Source of the DNA: CAYNKA01 sp964397655
Lineage (GTDB): Bacteria > Spirochaetota > Spirochaetia > DTKZ01
NCBI GenBank assembly: GCA_964397655.1
Contig: CAYNKA010000003.1
Span: 248,001-312,000, forward strand
DNA length: 64,000 bases
Reading direction: 5' to 3'
The notes beneath the pieces were generated by a model. It saw only the letters and a program-made list of their open reading frames with translations, had not been told where the DNA came from and searched no databases. Position 1 is the first letter of the stretch; the number at the start of each line of letters is the position of its first letter. The position numbers were made by a program, and so were the translations under genes. Shown here piece by piece: positions 41,242 through 50,600 of this stretch.

Positions 41242-43372
41242 GCCGGGGAGGCCTCGGACGGTCTGCGTGCTCCGCGGCCTCGCCCTCCTTTTCCTCGCGG
41301 TGAACTACGCGCTCTACTTCAGGGACTCGCTCTTCGTCCCGGCGGCCGGGACCGCATGGCTTCTCGGCCTTGCGTCCGCCTTTCTCCTCGACCGCTCCGG
41401 GCTCCGCCTTCCCTTCGCCTTCGGCTGCGTCGCGATCCTGACCTTCCTCCTCCGCGAGGCGGGCCTGGCCGCGATCCGCGTTTCCGGCGTCTTCGCTGGG
41501 ACCGAGGCCGCCGACCTCGCCGCTCTCGCCTTCGACCGGCATTGGTGGCTTCTCGTCCCGGTCTTCGCGGTCACGGCGGTCCTCACCCTGCTCCATCACC
41601 GTATCGCGGCCTACAGGCGCACGGAGGCAGCGGTCCAGGGCGGGCTCCTCGTCGCCGTGTTCTGGGCCCAGGGAGGCTTCGGGAACACCCTCTACCCGCA
41701 TCCTCTGTTCTTCGCCCTCTCGGTTTCCGCCTTCATCCTCCTCGAAATCTTCCGGCTCTACGCCGACGGACCCACGGGCCTTCCCGGATGCACTGAACCG
41801 GTCCGCGGAGGCGGGGCGCGGCGTAACCGATGGCCCGCGTCCCTGGTTCCCCTCGCGCTCGCCCTGGGGCTTCTCCTGTCCTGGATCTTCGGCCGCTACG
41901 GCGAGGCCGCCGTCTCGGCCGGCGGGGGGCTCCTGAAACCGAGCCTCTTCAGGTTCGACTTCTCGAATTACCTCACCCTGGAGAGCGAGATCCGGCAGAC
42001 GAGGGACCTGGTCCTTCTCTACCGCAGGGACAGGCCCATCGACAGGCACCTGCTCCGCCGCTTCGTCCTGGACGGCTACCGCCCGGGAACGGGCTTCTTC
42101 CTCGACCCGAAGAATCCCCTGGGCAACGCCGCGGAGACGGTGCCGGACCATCGGGCGGTCTTGCCGCTCCGGGAGACCGAGGGCAGGGACAGGATCGGCC
42201 AGGAGCTCTACCTCGTAAACCTCGATCCCGCTGCTCTGCTCTCGGTCGATTATCCGGTCGAGACACGGCCCGTACGGAACTGGAAGAAATCCTCCTTCGT
42301 CAGGATCTACCGGGCCGAGGCCATGGCGAGCTACATCCTGCCTTTCGAGCTCGCCGACGCGAAGGGGCCCGGAATGAGTCCGGAGCTCCTCGAGTACTAC
42401 ACGAGGTACGGCGGAGACGAGAAAATCAGGGCCCTCGCCCTGAAGATCGTCGGCAGGCTGCCGGGCTACTACGACCGGGTTCAGGTCATCCACGACCACC
42501 TCAAGTACGAGTACCGCTATTCCCTCAGGCCAGGCGTCGCGGCCGACGGGAACCAGCTCGACCACTTCCTCTTCGGCTCGAAGAAGGGCTACTGCTCCTA
42601 TTTCGCCTTCTCCATGGCCCTTCTCTGCCGGAGCCTCGGCATACCCGCGAGGGTGGCGGTGGGCTTCTTTCTCGATCCGCAGTCGGAACTCCTGGGCTTC
42701 CATCCGGTCCGCGCCGACATGGCCCACGCCTGGGTGGAGGTGTACTTCGGCAGGTACGGCTGGATCGATTTCGACCCGACCTCGGAGACTCCGGCTCCGG
42801 GCGAGGAGTACGCCCAGGCGCCGGGATTCGACAAGGACAAACTCGCCTCCCTCCTGGAGGAGATCATCGCGAACAGGATCGGGGCCGAGGAGGAGAAAAC
42901 CGAGCCTCCGCCCGAATCGACGGCGGGACGGGACGGCGCCGGCGGGCTCCTCGCCGCCCTGAAACGTATCCTCGACCTCTGGCCCGCCGTCGCGGCGGCC
43001 GCGGCGCTCGCCCTCTATCTCGGGCTCCGGTTCTCCGACGCGGCCGCCGCCCGCCTTTCCCGCTCGCCGCGCCGGAGAACGACGGCCGCATTCCGCGCCC
43101 TGCTCCGGGACCTCGCCGCCCTCGGCACGCGGAAACGGAAGACCGAGTCGCTTCCCGAATTCGTCGTCCGCGCCGGAAAGGAGCTCGGCGTCCCTCTCGA
43201 TGCCGCGCTCGAGCTCATCCAGAAGGCTCGCTTCGACCGGGACTTCACGGCCGAGGACGAGGATCGTTTCCGGTCGGAACTCCGGCGGGTCCGCGCGGCG
43301 TCGAGGTCCGCGCGGCCGACGTCCTACCGGCTCCGGTACCTTCACCCGCGGGGTCTCGGGAGGCTGCCGTGA
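41225..43372 (+). CDS. Transglutaminase-like membrane protein (TgpA/DUF3488 type)
   Basis: 715 residues. Five to seven N-terminal helices (~10-220) precede an extracytoplasmic transglutaminase-like domain (~340-530) with the catalytic triad: Cys ~457 in GYCSYFAFSMALLCRSLGIP, His ~501 in AHAWVEV and Asp ~515 in WIDFDPT. One more helix (~575-600) leads to a cytoplasmic tail (DUF4129-like). Such proteins may crosslink or cleave peptide bonds at the cell surface. It overlaps the DUF58 gene, and GTGA links it to the TPR gene. Confidence 0.92.
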   Translation: MLSSSRPGRPRTVCVLRGLALLFLAVNYALYFRDSLFVPAAGTAWLLGLASAFLLDRSGLRLPFAFGCVAILTFLLREAGLAAIRVSGVFAGTEAADLAALAFDRHWWLLVPVFAVTAVLTLLHHRIAAYRRTEAAVQGGLLVAVFWAQGGFGNTLYPHPLFFALSVSAFILLEIFRLYADGPTGLPGCTEPVRGGGARRNRWPASLVPLALALGLLLSWIFGRYGEAAVSAGGGLLKPSLFRFDFSNYLTLESEIRQTRDLVLLYRRDRPIDRHLLRRFVLDGYRPGTGFFLDPKNPLGNAAETVPDHRAVLPLRETEGRDRIGQELYLVNLDPAALLSVDYPVETRPVRNWKKSSFVRIYRAEAMASYILPFELADAKGPGMSPELLEYYTRYGGDEKIRALALKIVGRLPGYYDRVQVIHDHLKYEYRYSLRPGVAADGNQLDHFLFGSKKGYCSYFAFSMALLCRSLGIPARVAVGFFLDPQSELLGFHPVRADMAHAWVEVYFGRYGWIDFDPTSETPAPGEEYAQAPGFDKDKLASLLEEIIANRIGAEEEKTEPPPESTAGRDGAGGLLAALKRILDLWPAVAAAAALALYLGLRFSDAAAARLSRSPRRRTTAAFRALLRDLAALGTRKRKTESLPEFVVRAGKELGVPLDAALELIQKARFDRDFTAEDEDRFRSELRRVRAASRSARPTSYRLRYLHPRGLGRLP

Positions 43373-45177
43373 GAACGAACCTCCCGCGCCTCCCGGGAAG
43401 ATCCGCCCCCGCCGCGGCGATCGTCCTCCCCTTCGTCCTCGCCCTCCTCCTTCCCTCCCCGATCCTGGCCCAGGGCTCGGTCAAGGACGTACTCGCGGAG
43501 GCGAAGGAGGCGATTTCCGCCGAGCGCTACGACCTCGCGCTCGAGGCCCTCAAGAAGGGCAAGGACAGGTTCCCCGGCTCTCCCGACATCCTTCGGAGCC
43601 TCGGCGACCTCTACTACGACAAGGAGCTCTATTCCCTGGCGCTCAAGGAATACCGGGAGGCCGAACCCTTCGAGCCGGGAAACGCCTCTCTCCTGGACAA
43701 GCTCGCCGTCACCTACGGACACCTCAACCAGGAAAAGACCGCCGCGGAGTACTACGAGCGCATCCACGCGCTCTATCCGAACGACAAGGACGCGGTGACC
43801 GACCTCGCCTGGATGTACTTCAAGACGCACCAGCTGGAAAAGGGCGAAAAGCTCCTCCTCGAGGCGATCGGCAAATTCGGCATGAACCGCCGCTTCGCCA
43901 TGACCCTGGGCACGATCTACGCCGACCTCTACGACTACGAGCGGGCGCGGAAGTACTACCGGACCTCCATCGAGGCGGCGCTCAAGGACAAGGAGTTCCG
44001 TTTCGCCTCGGTCGCGTACTACAATCTCTCGCTCCTGGAAAAGAGCTTCTACAAGTACAATTCCGCCATGGACGCCACGAACCGCGCCCTCTTCTACGAA
44101 GACCGCGCGCCCGGCCATCTCGCGAAGGGGGAGCTCCACGAAAGCTCCATGGATTTCGCCCGGGCCCACGACGAATACCGCAAGGCGGACCTCCAGGACT
44201 CAACGCCCCTCGCGCGGATCAACCTCGCGGTCCTCTACCAGCGGTTCGGCCTCCTCGACGAGGCGCTCGCCTACGCGAAGCGGATCCTTGAAAAGAAGGA
44301 CTACTCCTGGATGTTCTACTTCGGGACGAATCGGGACCGCTTCCTCATGGACCTGCACAAGCTCCTAGCGGACACCTACCGAGGCCTCATGAACCTCGAA
44401 GGCATGAGACCGGAGCCCGCCGTCGCGGCGAAGCTCGCCTCCGCCGCGAGGTCCATCGGATACCGCATCCTCTCCCGCTATCACCTCTTCCAGTACCGCA
44501 GGTACGCGGACGTGGTGGGCAGGAACTACCTCGAGAAGAGGAATTTCCTCAACGCCTGGTTCACCCTGAGCCTCGCGAACCGCGACTTCCCGGACACCGC
44601 CCTCCGCTACCTGGCGAAGGCGAAGGAGATCGAGACCGCCATAACACCGGAAGCCGCGCGGTTCTACCTCCTGGAGGAAGGGAAGATCCGTCGCGACCCG
44701 GACCTCATCGAAAAGGCCATGAAGGAGTTCGTCGTCCCGTGGGAGAAGGAGAACATCGAGGAATCCCTCCGCCACCTCGTGCCGGAGCTCGCCCGGGCGG
44801 GAAGGGAAAGGGACCGGCGCGAGGCCCTCCTCAGGCTCTACGAGATCAATCCGGGCGCCCTTCGGCAGAACGGCTTCAGGCTTCCGGTCCGCCTCGCGAC
44901 GGCCGGCCTCGCCGAGACGAAGGAGAGGCTGGAAGCCTACCTCGAGGAAGCCGGCTTCGAGCGGCCCGGCGAGGGGACCGAGGCCGGCCTCCCCCTGCTC
45001 TCGGTGAAGGTATCGGACTCGGGTTCGGTAACGTGGACCCTGGAAGGAGGCAGCCTCGCGCGGAACCACGCCGCCCGAGAGCGGATCGAGCTCGCGGGCA
45101 CGGGGCGGAAGGAGCTCGCGGAATGCGCGGAGAAGATAGCGATGGACGTGTTCGGGGTCAGAACGTCTCCGAGGTGA
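43369..45177 (+). CDS. Secreted TPR-repeat protein of the MoxR operon
   Basis: 602 residues. Signal peptide ~1-36 (ends PSPILAQG), then about seven to nine TPR units over ~40-430 (PDILRSLGDLYYDKELYSLA, ASLLDKLAVTYGHLNQEKTA, VTDLAWMYFKTHQLEKGEKL), followed by a less regular helical region. The start is GTG at 43369, five bases after GGGAGG, overlapping the transglutaminase stop. A periplasmic TPR scaffold is a known member of Bat-type operons. The last 20 bases overlap the convergent DUF503 gene. Confidence 0.9.
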   Translation: MRTNLPRLPGRSAPAAAIVLPFVLALLLPSPILAQGSVKDVLAEAKEAISAERYDLALEALKKGKDRFPGSPDILRSLGDLYYDKELYSLALKEYREAEPFEPGNASLLDKLAVTYGHLNQEKTAAEYYERIHALYPNDKDAVTDLAWMYFKTHQLEKGEKLLLEAIGKFGMNRRFAMTLGTIYADLYDYERARKYYRTSIEAALKDKEFRFASVAYYNLSLLEKSFYKYNSAMDATNRALFYEDRAPGHLAKGELHESSMDFARAHDEYRKADLQDSTPLARINLAVLYQRFGLLDEALAYAKRILEKKDYSWMFYFGTNRDRFLMDLHKLLADTYRGLMNLEGMRPEPAVAAKLASAARSIGYRILSRYHLFQYRRYADVVGRNYLEKRNFLNAWFTLSLANRDFPDTALRYLAKAKEIETAITPEAARFYLLEEGKIRRDPDLIEKAMKEFVVPWEKENIEESLRHLVPELARAGRERDRREALLRLYEINPGALRQNGFRLPVRLATAGLAETKERLEAYLEEAGFERPGEGTEAGLPLLSVKVSDSGSVTWTLEGGSLARNHAARERIELAGTGRKELAECAEKIAMDVFGVRTSPR

Positions 45178-45445
45178 TCTGGACGTCCTGGATCCTGCCC
45201 GGGATCTGGTCTTCCACGAAGGCGAGAACCTTCTGCATCGTGCTTTCCCCGAAGCTCCTGGAGTTGGAAACGAAGGCTCCGCCGATCTGGGAGAAGCTGA
45301 GCGAATCCTGAAGGTCAACCTCGGCGGCGGACATCTTGAATTTCTTCTGGAGCCTGTCCTTGAGGGAATTGACGATCCGCCTCTTGTCTTTGATGGATCC
45401 CACGTCGGGGATCTCGATGATGAGCTGTATCATGGAAACGACCAT
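45158..45445 (-). CDS. DUF503 family protein (YlxP-like)
   Basis: 95 residues starting MVVSMIQLIIEIPDVGSIKD. The family pattern KDKRRIVNSLKDRLQKKFKMS, AEVDLQDS, then AFVSNSRSFGESTMQKVLAFV is clear. YlxP-like proteins are small ferredoxin-like folds linked with ribosome maturation (RbfA neighbourhood) in other bacteria. The frame opens nine bases earlier at a GTG overlapping the upstream stop; ATG 45445 with AAGGG eight bases before it fits the family start better. Its upstream neighbour is the voltage-sensor protein. Confidence 0.88.
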   Translation of the reverse strand: MVVSMIQLIIEIPDVGSIKDKRRIVNSLKDRLQKKFKMSAAEVDLQDSLSFSQIGGAFVSNSRSFGESTMQKVLAFVEDQIPGRIQDVQITSETF

Positions 45446-45450
45446 AGGCC

Positions 45451-46560
45451 TCACCCTTTCTTAAGCAGGTCCCCGAAATCCTCCACCTTGAGTTCCAGTC
45501 CCTGGGGAGACTCCGCCTGGACGGTCCTGCACTTCAGCGGGAGGAATTCCTCGTTGTACCGGTCGGCGAGGCGGTATACGTCGTCGTCGCGGAACCGCTT
45601 CGGGATCTTCGCCTCCAGGTTGTATCCCGGCTCGGTGAAGCCGCGGTACATGACGTGAATGGGATCCGTGACCGTGAGGGCGAAATGCGGGCTGTAGTAG
45701 AGCAGGATGACCGAGAGCAGGACGACGATGACGACCAGGTACGTGAGGCTGTCCCGCGACTGCTGGGCCGCCACTGGGCGCAGATCGAAAAAGAACTCGA
45801 GGGATCCTTCCTTGAGGTACGAGTAGTCGGGCAGGCCGAAGTTCTTGGCGTAATAGGCCGAATCGAACCGGGAAAAAAGGACCTTCCCGTCCTGTTTCAC
45901 GAGGAGGAGGCCCGGTTCGATTCCGGCGAGCGTCTTGATCCCCTCGGTCCTGCGGTCATCCGAAAGCCGGACGACGGCGTCGGCGGTCGCCGCGTAACGC
46001 TCCTCGGTCATTCCTTCGAGGAAACGGCCGCCGGCCAGCGACTGCACCGCCTGGAAGCCGAGCAGCGAAAAGACGAAGACCGTGACGGAGACTCCGGCTA
46101 TCTTCGCGATATGGCGTTGGGCCATGACGGATTCCGCGTTCTTGATCTGCCGAAAAATCTTCAGGACGCGGAGCATCCTGAGTATCCTGGCGATCCTCAC
46201 GGCCTTGATGACCTTGAGCACGTTGAGGCCGCCGCCGAAGGCAGCGACGCCGACTCCCGCCGCGAGGCCGAAAACCGCGGGGCCCGAATTGAAGACCGCG
46301 AGCGGGACGGATGCGAGAAAGTCGACCCAGCCCCGCTCGTGCACGATGTATTCCACCGTCTTCCGGTTGATCGCGGCGGCGTAGAGCCGGACGAAGAATT
46401 CGCCGGTGAAAAACATGTCGAAGCAGAACCCGCTCACGAGCAGGACCCGGCGGACCGGCCACGACCAGCCGGCGACGACCGAGAAGTCGTCCAGAAAGGT
46501 CTGGACGATCACGAGCACGATGGCGGTCAATACCAGGTTCTCCCAAAAGGATTTTCTCAT
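45451..46560 (-). CDS. Voltage-sensor-domain protein with extracytoplasmic and HAMP-like parts
   Basis: 369 residues. The first four helices make a voltage-sensor domain like that of ion channels: acidic residues Asp48 and Glu54 in the second helix, Asp80 in the third, and a fourth helix with a basic residue at every third position from Lys116 to Lys140 (Lys116, Lys119, Arg122, Arg125, Arg128, Arg131, Lys134, Arg137, Lys140). A fifth helix (~152-172), an extracytoplasmic domain (~173-270), a sixth helix (~276-296) and a HAMP-like segment (~297-345) follow. No potassium filter (TVGYG) or other pore motif is seen. Automated tools may call it an ion transporter. GAGGTGGGAAC precedes the ATG. Confidence 0.8.
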   Translation of the reverse strand: MRKSFWENLVLTAIVLVIVQTFLDDFSVVAGWSWPVRRVLLVSGFCFDMFFTGEFFVRLYAAAINRKTVEYIVHERGWVDFLASVPLAVFNSGPAVFGLAAGVGVAAFGGGLNVLKVIKAVRIARILRMLRVLKIFRQIKNAESVMAQRHIAKIAGVSVTVFVFSLLGFQAVQSLAGGRFLEGMTEERYAATADAVVRLSDDRRTEGIKTLAGIEPGLLLVKQDGKVLFSRFDSAYYAKNFGLPDYSYLKEGSLEFFFDLRPVAAQQSRDSLTYLVVIVVLLSVILLYYSPHFALTVTDPIHVMYRGFTEPGYNLEAKIPKRFRDDDVYRLADRYNEEFLPLKCRTVQAESPQGLELKVEDFGDLLKKG

Positions 46561-46576
46561 GTTCCCACCTCGCGGT

Positions 46577-47506
46577 TCACCAGCCGTTTTCCGCTGCGAT
46601 TTTATAGAGCTCTTCCAGCATTTTCTCGTCGAACCCGAAGAAGCGGGCGTTCTTCCTCGCCACGCTGAACCAGCTCTTGTCGGGCGTATCCGCGCCCCGG
46701 TCCACTTTGACGTTCGCCTTGTAGTTCCTGTAACGGGCGGAGAAGATCGCCGCCAGGCGGGAGGTCGCCTCGATGTAGCGGTTTTCCGAGAACGACATGT
46801 TCGCGTGCACCGCGCTCTCCAGCACCTGTTCGGGCAGGGTCGAGAGCTTCGCCTTGAGTATCCGCTCGGCCTTGTCCGCGAACGCGCCTTGGATCACGCC
46901 GGAAAGACGATCGGTGTAGTTCGATACGGCGTCCGCCCCGGCGGCGTACACCGCGGCCCTGAGGAGCAGGGTCATGGAGAGGAGGCCCTTGATCTCGTCC
47001 TTGCTCATGCGGAGCCTCTGAACCTTGGCGAGCTCGAAATGGATGTAGGCTTTCCGTTCGAAGATCTTGTCGAGGTAGCGGTCCACCGCCCGATACCGGA
47101 GAGCCGTATACGGACCGGTGAAGCTCCTCCTCGTTTCGGATTGCCGCAGGAGCGCGAGCAGGAACCTCAACACCTCCTCCTTAACCTTGCCTTCCGGAGC
47201 AGCCTGCCTGCCGAGGAAAGGAAGGAAGGAAAGCGAGATGTCTTCGGTGACGATCCTGTCGAGATCCGCCTCCATTTCCCTGCCGACGATGTCCTGGAGG
47301 GCCTGGAGGAGATGGACGAGGATCTGATTCCAGCTCTTCCCCGCGAAGAACGCCGGCGAGGAAAGCGTCGGAAGAAGCTGTCCGGAATTCACGGACAGGA
47401 ACTGGATGACCTGTTCTTCCTTCTGGAGAGAGGTGAAATCATTCATCGCAGGATTGCAGAGAAGCCGCGAAACGAAGGCCGCAGCCTTGTCCAGATCGTT
47501 GCTCAT
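46577..47506 (-). CDS. Conserved-looking protein of unknown function
   Basis: 309 residues, not recognised. It is soluble, mostly alpha-helical by composition, with no signal peptide, membrane helix or Cys cluster. Segments such as EVLRFLLALLRQSETRRSFTG and IFSARYRNYKANVKVDRGAD are distinctive. It sits 16 bases upstream of the voltage-sensor gene on the same strand and may be its cytoplasmic partner (inference from spacing only). The ribosome site is weak. A 17-codon frame (47503-47556) ends in an ATGA overlap with its start and could be a translationally coupled leader. Confidence 0.7.
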   Translation of the reverse strand: MSNDLDKAAAFVSRLLCNPAMNDFTSLQKEEQVIQFLSVNSGQLLPTLSSPAFFAGKSWNQILVHLLQALQDIVGREMEADLDRIVTEDISLSFLPFLGRQAAPEGKVKEEVLRFLLALLRQSETRRSFTGPYTALRYRAVDRYLDKIFERKAYIHFELAKVQRLRMSKDEIKGLLSMTLLLRAAVYAAGADAVSNYTDRLSGVIQGAFADKAERILKAKLSTLPEQVLESAVHANMSFSENRYIEATSRLAAIFSARYRNYKANVKVDRGADTPDKSWFSVARKNARFFGFDEKMLEELYKIAAENGW

Positions 47507-47676
47507 GACGACATCCGCACCTTGGGCTTTTTTTCCGCCGGAGGCGGTGTACCCATTTTCTTATGAATTCCCGATTTCAGCAAGGGGAAAACGGGGTCGA
47601 AGCGAATAAATCTCTCGAGCGCGCATTTCCGGCGTTCCCGACGTTTCCCGCTCGATAAAATTCCGAATTCCAGCTA

Positions 47677-47682
47677 TATAAT
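47677..47682 (+). promoter_or_regulatory. Consensus -10 (TATAAT) of the large surface protein gene
   Basis: A perfect TATAAT lies nine bases before the GTG start at 47692. The -35 region is poor (GATAAA at 17 bases). The expected start point is within about three bases of the GTG, leaving no Shine-Dalgarno sequence. Confidence 0.5.
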
Positions 47683-47691
47683 ATAGGCAAC

Positions 47692-50600
47692 GTGAAAAAG
47701 TGGATCGGGATTCTCCAGCTCATGGTGCTTCTGGGCGGCCCCTTTTTGGCTGGAGAAGAGCATACCTCGCAGACCGCGAAACGGAGGGCCTTCCCCGAAG
47801 AGGATTCGGAAACGGTCTTCCGGACGAACCTCGGTGACGCGGACGTGGACCTCTTCCTCCAAGGTTCCTGGGAATCGTCCGTGAGCGGCTCGCTGGGACT
47901 TTCACTCGTTCCGGGCGAGGGCTACAACCGATCCTATACCTTTCCCGGCTTCACCGAAGGCCTCGTCTTCCGGCAGACCCCGGACCTCACCCTGTCCCTC
48001 TGGCTCATGGAACGTTACTTCTTCGAGACGAACTACGGAGAGAACTACAGGATGAACACCTACCTGCTCGGCTACCAGGGCAAGGAGGGGGAATTCGTCC
48101 AGTCCATCAAGGCGGGAAACAAGGAGATCGAGATGTCCCCCTTCCCCTACATGGACTTTCCCGGTTCCTCCTGGCGTTCTCCCGGTCTCGCCGCGATGTT
48201 CCAGACGTCGAGGTCCCGGCACGAATTCTTCCTCCGTTACGACCCTTCGGCCGCCCAGAAGAAGACCTTCGTCGGAAAGAACGAGGTCAACGATCTCCGC
48301 CGGGACCCCCAGTACTATGTCCGGGGCAAATTCTTCGTCCTGCCGGACCCGGCGGTCGATTTCGTGACGGTCTTCATCGAGGATGCGGAGGGATCGGTCA
48401 GGGCCGGAGACGGGAGAAGGTACAAGAAGGCCACGGATGCGGAAGCGGCCTTTTCCCTTTCCGACGGGACCGTCACCCTCGCGAAGCCGTCGGCCGGCAG
48501 GGTCCTCGTGTTCTACGAGAAGGGCGGTCAGGCGGTGGGCGCATCGAGTCTGGGCTCCAAAGCCCTGCCGGCCTACGTCCAGAAGACGGCCTCGTCCCCC
48601 GTGGAGCTCGACCCCCTCGGAACCCCCGAGGATTTCTCCTGGTCGCGGGGGCCCTACATGGGAAAGCCCATCGCGCGCTTCCGGGTGTCCGCGGCGGGAA
48701 ACGACTGCCTCCTCGTGTACGATCCCGGGCTCTTCACTCCCTTCGAGAACCAGGGCGTCTATTCCCTCGAAGGGATCTCCGTCACGGACAACGACTCCTC
48801 GAGCATCAAGATCGTGAGGAAGGGCTCCTCCGGCGTCTACGCGACGAAGAACGCGCTTTCCCTCGTGCTCGACGGCGGCAACGCCTACGTCCGGGTCGTC
48901 TCCGATCCGGGCAAACCCCGCTCGATGTTGAACCGCTACCCCTTCGCGGACGACCTTCCCCGGCTCTACGGTCCGGATCTCCTCTCGGACGGGGGCGGGG
49001 CCGACTTCGAGATCCTGGCCCGGACCTACACCCCGGTCCAGGCCTTCGTCCTCACGAACGACGTCATCCCCGGATCGGTCAAGGTCTATCGGAACGGCAA
49101 GCGGGAGGAACTCTTCACCGTCGACTACGCCTCGGGCACGGTCGCCTTCTCCTTCGAAGTCGCCTCCTCGGACACCATCGAAATCTACTACCGCACGTTC
49201 TCGGGCGAAGGCGAGGGCGGCGACATCCTCTTCGGCACCGGCAACACGATCCAACTCCGCGACGATCTCGTCCTGAAGCTCGCGGGGAGCGTCCGCTGGA
49301 ACGTGCTCAAGGGAAGCTACAGCACCGAGCCGGACGACCATCCCGGCTCCATCGGAGGATCGGCCGAAATCTCGTACAAGGGAGGGAAGGTGAGCGCCGT
49401 CGCCGACGGGGCGGTGGTCTATTCCAATCCCGACACCTCGGGGCTGCTCCGGCTCCTCGGCATGGAAAAGGCGGAAATCAGCATCGCGATGTCCAAGGAC
49501 AACATGTTCCCCTCCTCCGTGCCGGCGTCCGACTTCTTTTCCGGAGGCCTCACCTCGTCGAACCGGGGCAAGCTCTATTTCAAGAACTACGAGACGGAGG
49601 ACCTCGTCGGGAACGTGAGCGTCAACGACTACACCTGGACTCCGCCCTCCTCCCAGCAGTTCCCCTACAAGGACGGGTCCAAGCCGGGTCCCTACGTGGC
49701 CGGAGCCAACGCCGAAGGATTCGCCCGCGTCATGGTCATGGACTACGATCTCTCCTCCTCGCAGAAGTGGGTGGGCGCCCAGATCAACCTTTCGACGGGA
49801 AAATCCGGAAGCGTCAACTTCTCCAAGATCTCCGCCATACGGTTCGCCTACAAGGTCGTCGCCTTCTCGGGCGCCGAGCTGTCGCTCAACCTCCAAACCG
49901 GCGCCGTAAGCGAGGACCTGGACGGCGACGGCGTGCTCGACGAGGAGAGCGGAGCGTCGTCCCGAGGCTACGAGTTCAACGACGGGGTCCTCACCCTGTA
50001 CGTGGGCGGCGGACAGAAAGGGCTGGGGAACGGGAAGAGGGACAGCGAGGACGCAAACTGGAACGGCGTGCTCGAGCAGGAGAACTCCGAACTCGTCTTC
50101 CCCGGCCCCGCCGACTCCTCGAGCTTCGGCTATGCGATCGCGGAGACGGGCTCCTGGAAAACGGGCCTGCTCAGGGTGCCGGCGGCGGACGCGAACAGGC
50201 TCTCCAAGGTCAGGGCGGTCCGCATCGTGCTCAAGAAGGAGGGGCCGGGAGCCGCTTCCGGAAAGGTCCTCGTCGGACCGATAGTCTTCGAGGGAACCGA
50301 CCTGGCGTCCCAGGTGAGCGGATCGGGTTCGCTGCGGATGCGGGAAATCCTGGAAACGCTCGTGGACGAGCCGGCGCCGGTATCCCTCGCCAAGGCCCAT
50401 CCGGGCACGATCGACACCTTCCATTCCGGCGGCGGGGACCAGAAGGTCCTCGAGACGATATGGAAGAACTTCGCCGTGAGCGACACCTGGGAGCTCAAAT
50501 CCTTCACCACCGAGGTCCCGGCCGAGAACTACCGCAGGATCAACCTCTTCATCCGGACCGCGAAACTCGGCTCCGGCTCCGCGAGCATCACCCTTTCCTA

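Noticed and set aside
45451..46560. Potassium channel call for the voltage-sensor protein
   Set aside because: There is no pore loop or TVGYG-like filter between the fifth and sixth helices; that stretch is a ~100-residue extracytoplasmic domain.
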